DNA of 64,000 nucleotides from Clostridiales bacterium (lineage in GTDB: Bacteria > Bacillota > Clostridia > Christensenellales > UBA1242), in assembly GCA_003524095.1 (NCBI GenBank), contig DOEE01000003.1:656219-720218 (forward strand), read 5' to 3'. Positions 26,944 through 34,748 of the stretch are shown here, one piece after another. The translations under genes and the position numbers were made by a program. Position 1 is the first letter of the stretch. Every line of letters begins with the position of its first letter. Below the pieces are notes generated by a model that was not told the DNA's origin, made no database searches, and saw only the letters and a list, made by a program, of their open reading frames with translations.

Positions 26944-28206
26944 CTATTCAAAATATTGTAATTCATAATCCCCAATTCTAATTAGGTCGCCTTCTTGCAA
27001 ACCGATTTCCTTGAGTGCATCTATTATTCCATCGTTTTTAATTCTCTTTTGGAAATATGCATTCGAAGTCATATCTTCAAGATTGACTCTTTTCATAATC
27101 TCAAATACAAGTTCGCCAGTAACTTCAAATACATTATTCGAAACTTTTTCCACTTTGAACTCTTTTAGATTTCTCTTGTCTATGTTTTCTTCTTCTATTT
27201 CGGATTTTTGTATTTTTGGAAGTTTATCTAGAGTTTTTATAACACATTCAATAAGTTCATTAAGTCCCGTATGAGTATAAGCCGAAATTACAAAAATCGG
27301 CTTGTCTCCAACTTTCTTTTTGAAATCCACAATAACTTGTTCATCAAAAACCATGTCAGATTTATTAAGGGCAATTATTTGTGGAATGTTTTCTACGTGT
27401 TTTCCATACCTGCTAAGTTCTTTGTTTATTGCCAAATAATCCATGTAAGGGTCTCTGCCTTCACTTCCAGAAATATCCACAACATGAATAAGCAATCTAG
27501 TTCTTTCAATGTGTCTTAAGAAATCTATACCCAATCCCAAGCCTTCGCTCGCACCCGAAATTAGTCCCGGAATATCCGCCATTACAAAAGATTTTCCAAA
27601 TCCATTTACAACTGCAATATTTGGAGTAAGTGTCGTAAAGTGATAATTTGCAATTTTTGGTTTTGCATTACTTACGCTTGAAAGCAAAGTACTCTTTCCT
27701 ACATTAGGAAATCCGACCAAACCTACATCTGCAAGTGTTTTGAGTTCCAATACAAGTTCAAAAGCCTTAGTCACAACTCCAAGTTCCGCAAATCTAGGTG
27801 CTTGTCTAGTTGGTGTAGCAAAGTGTGAATTACCCCTGCCACCATCTCCACCTTTCAAAACAGTAACTTCTTCGTCATCATCAAACATGTCGGCAATAAT
27901 TTTGCCATTACTTGCATTTTTAATTACTGTTCCCTTTGGAACAAATATAATTAAGTCTTTGCCGTCTTTGCCAAATTTATTATTTGCAGAACCAGCAAGT
28001 CCGTCTTCGGCTTTAAATTTTTTCTTAAAACGAAATTCGCCTAGATTGTCCATATTCTTGCTAACCTTGAAGATTATGTCTCCACCTTTGCCACCGTCAC
28101 CGCCACTAGGCCCGCCATTAGGAACAAACTTTTCACGTCTAAAAGCGACAACACCATTTCCACCATTGCCAGCCTTACATTCTATTTTAACCTTGTCTAA
28201 AAACAT
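26944..28206 (-). CDS. obgE: GTPase Obg/CgtA
   Basis: A ~420-residue ribosome-assembly GTPase. The Obg fold occupies residues 1-157 with glycine-rich GGNGVVAFRREKFVPNGGPSG. The G domain begins with GFPNVGKSTLLS (G1 near 167), then DIPGLI (G3) and NKSD (G4). A C-terminal OCT domain (~330-420) closes the protein. The ATG at 28204-28206 has AAGGAG at perfect spacing; a longer frame starting 17 codons upstream would begin inside the TGCATAGTAC repeat and is rejected. The gene sits in an operon with nth upstream and yhbY downstream. Confidence 0.95.
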   Translation of the reverse strand: MFLDKVKIECKAGNGGNGVVAFRREKFVPNGGPSGGDGGKGGDIIFKVSKNMDNLGEFRFKKKFKAEDGLAGSANNKFGKDGKDLIIFVPKGTVIKNASNGKIIADMFDDDEEVTVLKGGDGGRGNSHFATPTRQAPRFAELGVVTKAFELVLELKTLADVGLVGFPNVGKSTLLSSVSNAKPKIANYHFTTLTPNIAVVNGFGKSFVMADIPGLISGASEGLGLGIDFLRHIERTRLLIHVVDISGSEGRDPYMDYLAINKELSRYGKHVENIPQIIALNKSDMVFDEQVIVDFKKKVGDKPIFVISAYTHTGLNELIECVIKTLDKLPKIQKSEIEEENIDKRNLKEFKVEKVSNNVFEVTGELVFEIMKRVNLEDMTSNAYFQKRIKNDGIIDALKEIGLQEGDLIRIGDYELQYFE

Positions 28207-28252
28207 AAATTTTCTCCTTAATAAATGTCTATTATAGCCACAATTTAAAGAT

Positions 28253-28262
28253 TGCATAGTAC
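28253..28262 (+). repeat. TGCATAGTAC copy 4
   Basis: In the short nth-obgE intergenic spacer, overlapping neither gene's core. Confidence 0.7.
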
Positions 28263-28266
28263 TTTA

Positions 28267-28896
28267 CTATTTAGAAAATGCACACAAGTCCTTGAGTATA
28301 CATTTTTCACATTTTGGATTCCTTGCAACACAATAATATCTTCCAAAAAGCAAAAGTAAATGATGAACCACTCCATAATCCGATTTTTCAAAATATTCTT
28401 TCAACATGTTTTCACAAATTGTTGGATTATTAGTATTGACGAGTCCTAGTCTATTACTTACTCTCAAAACATGAGTATCAACAGGCAGAGCGGATTTATC
28501 AAACCCAACTACTAGCATTACATTTGCAGTTTTGTTCCCTACACCCGGAAGGCTTATTAAGTCGTCATAGTTATCTGGAACTTGTCCACCAAAATTTTCC
28601 ACAATTTTTTTGCTAGCAGATATTATATTTTTTGCTTTGTTATGATAATAATTACATGATTTTATTTCTTTTTCCAATGTTTCTAGCGAAAGACACGCAA
28701 AATCGTTTGGGGTTTTGTACTTTTTGAATAATTCTTTGGTTATAATATTCACCCTTTTGTCTGTACATTGAGCAGACAGCATTACAGCCACCAACAACTC
28801 AAACTCATTGCTAAACTCCAATTCGCTAACAGGATTGTCTATTAAATTTGATAATCTGTTTTTGATAATTGTACCAATTTCATGCTTATTTTTCAT
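28267..28896 (-). CDS. nth: Endonuclease III
   Basis: A 209-residue DNA glycosylase/AP lyase. It has the HhH motif LPGVGNKTANVMLVVGF near residues 113-129 with catalytic Asp in LPVDTHVLRVSNRLGL (~135), and the catalytic Lys at GVGNKTA. A [4Fe-4S] cluster is built by C-x6-C-x2-C-x5-C in the final 20 residues (CVARNPKCEKC then C). It removes oxidised pyrimidines. There is no Shine-Dalgarno; a perfect sigma-A promoter ends 7 nt upstream of the ATG, so the mRNA is probably leaderless. obgE follows 60 nt downstream. Confidence 0.93.
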   Translation of the reverse strand: MKNKHEIGTIIKNRLSNLIDNPVSELEFSNEFELLVAVMLSAQCTDKRVNIITKELFKKYKTPNDFACLSLETLEKEIKSCNYYHNKAKNIISASKKIVENFGGQVPDNYDDLISLPGVGNKTANVMLVVGFDKSALPVDTHVLRVSNRLGLVNTNNPTICENMLKEYFEKSDYGVVHHLLLLFGRYYCVARNPKCEKCILKDLCAFSK

Positions 28897-28903
28897 ATAA
28901 AAT

Positions 28904-28933
28904 ATTATATCACACTATTTTGTGTATTGTCAA
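28904..28933 (-). promoter_or_regulatory. Consensus promoter giving a leaderless nth-obgE-yhbY mRNA
   Basis: Perfect -35 TTGACA (28928-28933), 18-nt spacer, perfect -10 TATAAT (28904-28909). The hexamer ends 7 nt from the nth ATG, so transcription should start within a base or two of the start codon. Confidence 0.8.
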
Positions 28934-28942
28934 AGTTTAGAC

Positions 28943-29200
28943 TTAAAGTGGCTGATATTTTTTAAACACTCCATTTGTATAAATCAAATAAAACTTAACA
29001 AAAGATGAAAATCTATATCTATCCAAAATAAATTTTGCTTGTTTTAAATTTGCATAAGGGAAAATGGCAGATATTCCGCAAGAAACACTTAGTTCTCTAG
29101 GTGTATTAATAGTCTTGCATCTAACCCCCATTCTTTTTAGATAACTTGCAAATTGCATAGTATGACTTCTATTATTAAAAACAGCAATAATATTTTCCAT
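28943..29200 (-). CDS. DUF3343 putative Se/S carrier-like protein
   Basis: An 85-residue protein of the DUF3343 family: an N-terminal strand IIAVFNNRSHTMQFASYLKR, the RELSVSCGISAIF segment containing the conserved Cys (near residue 41), and a short C-terminal beta part. Proteins of this family are encoded beside cysteine desulfurases and are thought to carry sulfur or selenium. Here it is divergent from a desulfurase gene 71 nt away, which supports the link. Ribosome site GGGG is weak. Confidence 0.75.
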   Translation of the reverse strand: MENIIAVFNNRSHTMQFASYLKRMGVRCKTINTPRELSVSCGISAIFPYANLKQAKFILDRYRFSSFVKFYLIYTNGVFKKYQPL

Positions 29201-29271
29201 AGTAACCCCAACAAAAGTAATTCTATTTCATAATATTGAAAAACATCAAAAATTGTTAAAAAGGAGAAACA

Positions 29272-30393
29272 ATGATATATTTAGACAATAGTTCAACAAC
29301 TCACAAAAAACCGTTTGGCGTTGTTTGGTCACAACTTATGGCTGTTACTAAATTTAGCATAAATCCAAGTAGAGCCGGATACAAGCGTGCACAATTAACG
29401 GGTGAAAAGGTTTTCAAGTGTAGAGAATTATTTGCAGAAACATTTGGAACAACACCAGACAATGTTGTATTCACCAGCGGATGCACAATGGCACTTAATA
29501 CAGCAATATTTGGCTGTGCAAAAAAAGGCGGACATATTATAGCAACCGTTTATGAACACAATAGCGTAATGCGAGCACTCGAAAGACTCAAACACACACA
29601 CAACATAACTTACACCATAGTCGAACCTAACAAAAGCGGAAAAATAACACCAGTTGAAATTCAGAAACATATAAAGTCTAATACATATCTGGTCATAGTT
29701 AATCACACAAGCAATGTAACAGGTACTACGCAAAACATAGAAAGCATCGGTAAAATGTGCAAAAAACATGGCCTTTTGTTTTTGGTTGACGGAGCACAAA
29801 GCGTCGGACATGAGTATATTAACATGCAACAAATGAATATTAATATGTTATCCATTGCTGGTCACAAAGGTTTGTATGCCCCCGAAGGGATTGGTGCGCT
29901 TCTTATAAATAATGTAACTCTCACTCCACTGCTTTATGGTGGAACAGGAACATATAGCAATCAAATTAAGCAACCTCTTGATATCCCCGAAGGGCTTGAA
30001 AGTGGTACACCAAACTTGCCGGGAATTCTTGGAATGTATCATGGGTTAAAATTTGTTAAACGAAATCAAAATAAAATTAATCAAAAAATTGAAAATTTAA
30101 CAAAAACATTAATTTCAGAACTTAAGCAAATCCCAAAAATAACTTTGTACTCAAGCAATACACATGCTGGGGTTGTATCATTTACTCTCAAAGGTAAAGA
30201 TAGTAGCGAAGTAAGTGATATTTTAGATGAGAAATTTGGAATTGCTACTCGAAGCGGATTACACTGCGCACCAACTATTCACAGATATTTAGGCACACTC
30301 AAAAATGGAACAACAAGAATAAGTTTGTCATATTTTAATTCAAAAAAAGATATTCAAAAGTGCATAGAAGCCATCAAAAAAATTGCATTATAA
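29272..30393 (+). CDS. Class V aminotransferase family cysteine desulfurase
   Basis: A 373-residue PLP enzyme. It starts YLDNSSTTHKKP, the PLP Lys is in SIAGHKGLYAPEG near residue 204, and the catalytic Cys is in TRSGLHCAPTIHR near 327. The family is the short NifS/SufS-like group often encoded next to DUF3343 and selenium genes. It removes sulfur (or selenium) from cysteine as an enzyme persulfide. AAAAAGGAG precedes the ATG. The stop codon lies inside the loop of the following terminator. Confidence 0.85.
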   Translation: MIYLDNSSTTHKKPFGVVWSQLMAVTKFSINPSRAGYKRAQLTGEKVFKCRELFAETFGTTPDNVVFTSGCTMALNTAIFGCAKKGGHIIATVYEHNSVMRALERLKHTHNITYTIVEPNKSGKITPVEIQKHIKSNTYLVIVNHTSNVTGTTQNIESIGKMCKKHGLLFLVDGAQSVGHEYINMQQMNINMLSIAGHKGLYAPEGIGALLINNVTLTPLLYGGTGTYSNQIKQPLDIPEGLESGTPNLPGILGMYHGLKFVKRNQNKINQKIENLTKTLISELKQIPKITLYSSNTHAGVVSFTLKGKDSSEVSDILDEKFGIATRSGLHCAPTIHRYLGTLKNGTTRISLSYFNSKKDIQKCIEAIKKIAL

Positions 30394-30404
30394 AATGCAA
30401 TTTT
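30379..30404. terminator. Bidirectional terminator spanning the desulfurase stop
   Basis: An 11-bp stem AAAATTGCATT/AATGCAATTTT (30379-30389, 30394-30404) with loop ATAA is followed by T on the plus strand and by T on the minus strand. It ends the desulfurase and the convergent subtilase only 1 nt away. Confidence 0.88.
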
Positions 30405-30405
30405 T

Positions 30406-31545
30406 TTATAGCAAAATTAATTTTTCCAAATCAAGATAACCAAACCCTTCACTGTTTCTATCGCCCGAAATTTTTACACAAGAATTTATAAGCATGTATT
30501 TTATTTGGTCGGGTGTATAATTAAAATTAATTGAATACAACAAACTCACAATTCCAGCAACCATTGGTGTTGAAACACTAGTACCCGTCATCTTCGTATA
30601 AAATTTATGGTCTTTTTCAAATACATTTGTAGATATTACATCTACTCCCGGCACCAACATATCGGGCTTGTAATAATTAAAAACAGGACCTCTACTACTA
30701 AAGTCAGCAACTTTGAGTCCGAAGTCAATTTTGTCAAGAGACCCTACTGTGATAATTTTTTTTGACGAACCCGGAGACATAATAGTTCCCTCATCAGGTC
30801 CACTATTTCCTCCAGCACTTACAACGCATATTCCACTATTCCATAGCGTTTCTGCACCAAACATCAGTGGGTCATTCTTTTCGCCAACGATACTTCCAAA
30901 ACTCATACATACAACTTTGATATTATATTTTTCTTTGTTATCAAGCACCCACTGCATTGCTTGCAAAATTTTAATTGAAGTGGTTTCTCCAGCACTATCT
31001 AAGGCTTTTATGGCAATTAAATCCATGTTAGTGTCAATTCCACTATAGTTTTGAGCAATTCCGCTTCCACACAAAATGCCAGAAACAAAAGTGCCGTGTC
31101 CATTATCATCATACATTTCTTTCTTGTCATTAATTAAATCAACAAATTTAATTACTCTGTTCTTTCCCAAAACAAAATCGATATGAGGATATATTCCAGT
31201 ATCAATTACGACAACAGTATGCTTAGTTTCCAAATTGGCTTTTGACTCAATTAAATTTGTTTTCAAAAATTTTTTTGATTTAAATATTAGACTCGATACT
31301 TTCATATCGCTTGAGATAAATCTAACACAGTTGAGTTTAGCAATACTATAAACATTTGTTATTGTACATGCCACAGCAAATCCCGAAATAAACGGCAATT
31401 CAACAAAATCGTCACCGCAAATTTTCTTAATTTTATTTTTGGTACTTGTGTATTCATTAGAAAGAATTATACAATTAATTTTGGATTTTAAATTGCTTTG
31501 AAGTATAATCTTTCCAAGTAAATTTCTATCAATTTTTCTAAACAT
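30406..31545 (-). CDS. Subtilisin-family (S8) serine protease without signal peptide
   Basis: A 379-residue protease. After a ~100-residue prodomain-like N terminus (with no signal peptide or membrane helix) the catalytic triad is Asp in VVIDTGIY (~115), His in DNGHGTFVSG (~150) and Ser in TGTSVSTPMVAG (~325); the oxyanion Asn lies in SAGGNSGPDEG. It is therefore predicted cytoplasmic or spore-localised, like intracellular serine proteases, unless exported by another route. It overlaps the end of a small acidic gene by 8 nt. Substrate unknown. Confidence 0.85.
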   Translation of the reverse strand: MFRKIDRNLLGKIILQSNLKSKINCIILSNEYTSTKNKIKKICGDDFVELPFISGFAVACTITNVYSIAKLNCVRFISSDMKVSSLIFKSKKFLKTNLIESKANLETKHTVVVIDTGIYPHIDFVLGKNRVIKFVDLINDKKEMYDDNGHGTFVSGILCGSGIAQNYSGIDTNMDLIAIKALDSAGETTSIKILQAMQWVLDNKEKYNIKVVCMSFGSIVGEKNDPLMFGAETLWNSGICVVSAGGNSGPDEGTIMSPGSSKKIITVGSLDKIDFGLKVADFSSRGPVFNYYKPDMLVPGVDVISTNVFEKDHKFYTKMTGTSVSTPMVAGIVSLLYSINFNYTPDQIKYMLINSCVKISGDRNSEGFGYLDLEKLILL

Positions 31546-31807
31546 TTTTTACTATTTCCAAAATACTATTTAAACTTTGCTTTTGTGACTCATTAAGATA
31601 TGGCAATATTGAATTTTTAAGAACACTAAGTTCACTATCACTAAGTTTCCCCTGTTTCTTTTTTTCCAAAGTTATATTCAAAAATTCTTTCATTAGAGTG
31701 TCGTTATCAAGTTCGCTATATTTATCTATTAACTTTTCCAAATCTTGTTCGCTAAGTTTTTGTTCATTGTTTTCTTTGTTCCAATTATAATCACTAAAAT
31801 TCGCCAT
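31538..31807 (-). CDS. Small acidic helical protein coupled to the subtilase
   Basis: An 89-residue, glutamate/lysine-rich, all-helical protein with AAGGTG before the ATG. It ends with a hydrophobic helix (SILPYLNESQKQSLNSILE). I do not recognise a family. The 8-nt overlap with the subtilase gene suggests it is co-translated and may act as an inhibitor, chaperone or coat-assembly partner of the protease; this is inference only. Confidence 0.5.
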   Translation of the reverse strand: MANFSDYNWNKENNEQKLSEQDLEKLIDKYSELDNDTLMKEFLNITLEKKKQGKLSDSELSVLKNSILPYLNESQKQSLNSILEIVKNV

Positions 31808-31902
31808 TGTTTATCACCTTCTAAGTTTAACATTATTACATTATATGAAATGACTCAAAAATTAAGTTAAAATTTTTTTGAATCAAATAATATTTATAAA
31901 CT

Positions 31903-31932
31903 TTAACAAATAGACAATTTATTTCATATAAA
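31903..31932 (+). promoter_or_regulatory. Promoter upstream of the 145-residue protein gene
   Basis: TTAACA (31903-31908), an 18-nt spacer and TATAAA (31927-31932). The gene start with GGGAG lies 30 nt downstream. Confidence 0.5.
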
Positions 31933-31962
31933 ATATGTAATAGAATTTTTTGGGAGTTTTGT

Positions 31963-32400
31963 ATGAATATTATTGATATGTTTCAAAATTTAAATAGTAA
32001 TAATTCAAATAATAATTCTATTCCCAAAGAAGTAATTGAACAGTATCCCTATGGCGAGTTTCCCTTGAGATACACAAAGTCCGGTCAAGAGATTATAAGA
32101 AAACAATCCGAAAGTAGATTTAAATATGATAATTCAGTCGCCACTCAGAATACTCCGCCCGAAAGCAAAAGCGAAAATCTAAATTTAAGCATGCTACTAC
32201 CAATCATTCAAATGCTGTCCGGCAACAAAAAGAATCCTAAAGATATGATGCAAATATTTAGCAAATTACTTTTCAAAGATAATCCAGAAATGCAAAAGTT
32301 GTTTTCCTTGCTACCAAGTATCAAAGGACAAGAAATATCTCAAAACGAATTTCCCGAAACAAACAAAATAAGCATTAGTTCACTCAAAAAAATAGACTAA
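31963..32400 (+). CDS. Unknown asparagine-rich small protein
   Basis: A 145-residue protein: an Asn-rich N terminus, a conserved-looking YPYGEFPLRYTKSGQEIIRK segment, an amphipathic hydrophobic helix (LNLSMLLPIIQMLSG) and a second one (LFSLLPSI). There are no membrane segments of normal length. Divergent from the subtilase pair, whose small partner also carries an LPYLN-type hydrophobic patch, so the two may function together. Ribosome site TTGGGAG. Confidence 0.5.
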   Translation: MNIIDMFQNLNSNNSNNNSIPKEVIEQYPYGEFPLRYTKSGQEIIRKQSESRFKYDNSVATQNTPPESKSENLNLSMLLPIIQMLSGNKKNPKDMMQIFSKLLFKDNPEMQKLFSLLPSIKGQEISQNEFPETNKISISSLKKID

Positions 32401-32410
32401 TACCTATAAA

Positions 32411-32453
32411 AAACCCCGTTATAACAAATATTTCATTTATTATAACGGGGTTT
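32411..32453. terminator. Bidirectional terminator
   Basis: A 13-bp stem AAACCCCGTTATA/TATAACGGGGTTT (32411-32423, 32441-32453) with a 17-nt loop separates two convergent genes. Confidence 0.9.
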
Positions 32454-32456
32454 ATT

Positions 32457-33128
32457 TTAATTATTAACGTCGGCTTTTTCTTTTTCATCTTGCAATGAGC
32501 CATAGACCAAATATTTTTTTGGATAGCCAAAAGCATCTGCAACCTTTTCGTCATCGGTCATAACTATAGCACAAGCATCATTAACTTTAATCAAAGACTT
32601 AAGATTTTTAATAATTTTGTCTTTTTCCAATGTGGATAATTTTTCAAAAATATCATCTATTAAGAATATGTCAATATTTCTAAGTGACAATCTTGCAATA
32701 GAAAGTTTTAGTTTTTCTAGGAAATTAAGTTCCTTGACTTTTTTGTTTTTGATATAATCAAGACCATATTCCACAAGTGCATTATTAACTTTGATATTTT
32801 TGAAACTATCATCTTTATTTCGAATATCTAAAACATAATCCAAGTTTTGCTTAACAGTTTTATTGTCCAAAAAAGCACCACTTGCCGGTAGGTATCCTAG
32901 CGACACATCGTTTTGAAAATCAATTTTTTCAAGACTAATATTCTTATACAAAATATTTCCTTTGGCAATAGACTCAAGACCAACAAACGTCCTAAGCATG
33001 GCTGTTCTTCCACTTTCCTTGTTGCCAATTATAACTAGTCTATCTCTATCACCCAGTTCCAAATTTATATCATTGAGTGTATAATATTCTTTTGTAAAAG
33101 ACACATACAAATGTTCAACTTTTAACAT
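32457..33128 (-). CDS. Orphan ABC-ATPase-like protein with degenerate motifs
   Basis: A 223-residue protein with the overall ABC nucleotide-binding layout. Walker A is GNKESGRTAM (Lys replaced by Arg), the Q-loop region is FQNDVSLGYLP, the signature is not LSGGQ but LNFLEKLKLSIAR, and Walker B is IFLIDDIF where the catalytic Glu is Asp. The motif changes suggest weak or lost ATP hydrolysis. No permease is adjacent. It may regulate or bind an unrelated partner. ATAGGAG ribosome site. Confidence 0.65.
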   Translation of the reverse strand: MLKVEHLYVSFTKEYYTLNDINLELGDRDRLVIIGNKESGRTAMLRTFVGLESIAKGNILYKNISLEKIDFQNDVSLGYLPASGAFLDNKTVKQNLDYVLDIRNKDDSFKNIKVNNALVEYGLDYIKNKKVKELNFLEKLKLSIARLSLRNIDIFLIDDIFEKLSTLEKDKIIKNLKSLIKVNDACAIVMTDDEKVADAFGYPKKYLVYGSLQDEKEKADVNN

Positions 33129-33268
33129 ACATTCTCCTATTATTATAATTACATTTTACTAAAATTTATACAAAATGACAACCAAATAAAAATAAATATT
33201 TGTATATAATATAATTGATTTTTTTGTTTTTATATTCTAAAATATGTATATAACAAAGGAAGGTACTT

Positions 33269-34687
33269 ATGATAAAATTTGGAACAAGTGGTTTTAGGGC
33301 AAAAATAGGCGAGGATTTTACAAAAGAAAATACTCAGAAAATCGCCCAAGCACTATCTATATTGATTAACAAAGAAAAATCAACAAAACCAGTAATAATT
33401 GGATTTGATAGAAGGTTCATGTCGGATTACTTTGCAAAATGGTTTGCCGAAGTATTGGCTGGAAACAAAATTCATGTTTGTATGTGTCCGCATCCAATTC
33501 CTACACCACAAGTGATGTTTGGAGTCAAAAATCTTGAACTTGACTATGGCGTTACAATTACTGCTAGTCATAATCCTTATGTATACAACGGCATTAAGAT
33601 TTGTGTTAAAGGCGGTAGCGATGCTCAAAACGAATTAACATCCAAAATTGAAAAGTTGTCTAACAAACATTTAAGAATTAAATCACTAGATTATGACAAA
33701 GCACGCAATTTAAATTTAATCAATGAATTTGATAATACAAAAGAATATCTAAAAAATATTGAAAAATTTGTTTCCAAAAACTTTAAGGGAAACAAAACAA
33801 AAATACTATTTGATTGTATGTATGGCGTAACTGCCGAACCCGCTAAACTATTTGCAAAAATGTTTAAACTTGAAAACTTTGATATAATAAACGACAAAGT
33901 TGACCCATGTTTTGGCAATATTTTGCCATGTCCAAATGAAAGTTGTCTCTCAGAATTCAAAAACCAAGTTGTCAAAGGAAAATACAAAATAGGACTTGCA
34001 TGCGATGCAGATGGAGATAGACTTGGAATTATTGATGAAAAAGGAGAATATTTTTCAAATAATGTTATAATTCCAATAATATATTATTATTTGGTCAAAT
34101 ATCGAAACATGACTGGCGATGTTGTTAGAAACATGTCCACAAGTCATCTAAGTGATATGCTTGCCGAAAAATTTGGCTATAAATGTCACGAAACAAACGT
34201 TGGATTTAAATACGTCTCAGCAAAAATGAAAGAGACTAATGCACTTATTGGTGGTGAGAGTTCAGGCGGATTTACAGCAAGAAATTATACTCCAGCCAAA
34301 GATAGTATGTTTGAAGTTGCAATGTTTTTGGATGCAGTTTTGACTATTAACAAACCTATTAGCAAAATAGTCGAAGAAGTTAAGGATTTTGCTGGATATA
34401 TTTCAACTTATGTTGAAGGAAATACTATTGTCAACAACAAACAAAAATTCCTAAAGATTATCAAAACAAAACAACCTAAGTTTGCATACAAGCCGATTGA
34501 GGTTAAGTTTGGAGATGGAGTTAAATACATCTTTGAAGGTGGAAATTGGGTTCATATTAGATTTTCGGGTACAGAAAACTTGCTTAGATATCACGTGGAA
34601 TTCACAACCGAAATTGAATGCGAAAGAAATACAAAAGCAATTTTGAATTTTGTAAATGATATCAACAACAACAAAAAGATTAAATAA
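33269..34687 (+). CDS. Phosphoglucomutase/phosphomannomutase family enzyme
   Basis: A 472-residue alpha-D-phosphohexomutase. The phosphoserine motif TASHNPYVYNGIK lies near residue 93, the metal loop DADGDRLGI near 245, the sugar loop GGESSGG near 328, and the phosphate-binding RFSGTENLLRYH near 430. It interconverts hexose 1- and 6-phosphates (glucose, mannose or glucosamine); the exact sugar is not visible in the sequence. AAAGGAAGG precedes the ATG. Confidence 0.88.
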   Translation: MIKFGTSGFRAKIGEDFTKENTQKIAQALSILINKEKSTKPVIIGFDRRFMSDYFAKWFAEVLAGNKIHVCMCPHPIPTPQVMFGVKNLELDYGVTITASHNPYVYNGIKICVKGGSDAQNELTSKIEKLSNKHLRIKSLDYDKARNLNLINEFDNTKEYLKNIEKFVSKNFKGNKTKILFDCMYGVTAEPAKLFAKMFKLENFDIINDKVDPCFGNILPCPNESCLSEFKNQVVKGKYKIGLACDADGDRLGIIDEKGEYFSNNVIIPIIYYYLVKYRNMTGDVVRNMSTSHLSDMLAEKFGYKCHETNVGFKYVSAKMKETNALIGGESSGGFTARNYTPAKDSMFEVAMFLDAVLTINKPISKIVEEVKDFAGYISTYVEGNTIVNNKQKFLKIIKTKQPKFAYKPIEVKFGDGVKYIFEGGNWVHIRFSGTENLLRYHVEFTTEIECERNTKAILNFVNDINNNKKIK

Positions 34688-34690
34688 CAA

Positions 34691-34742
34691 AAAAAACATA
34701 TTAGTTTTATTAACATTTAAGTTAAAACTAATATGTTTTTTT
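34691..34742. terminator. Bidirectional terminator
   Basis: A long AT-rich stem (core ACATATTAGTTTTA/TAAAACTAATATGT) lies between the mutase and the convergent DUF4097-like gene, flanked by A and T tracts. Confidence 0.85.
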
Positions 34743-34748
34743 TTCAAA

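Noticed and set aside
28207..28257. Longer obgE start beginning MQSLNCGYN
   Set aside because: The in-frame upstream ATG is created by the TGCATAGTAC repeat and lacks a ribosome site; AAGGAG precedes the MFLDKV start.
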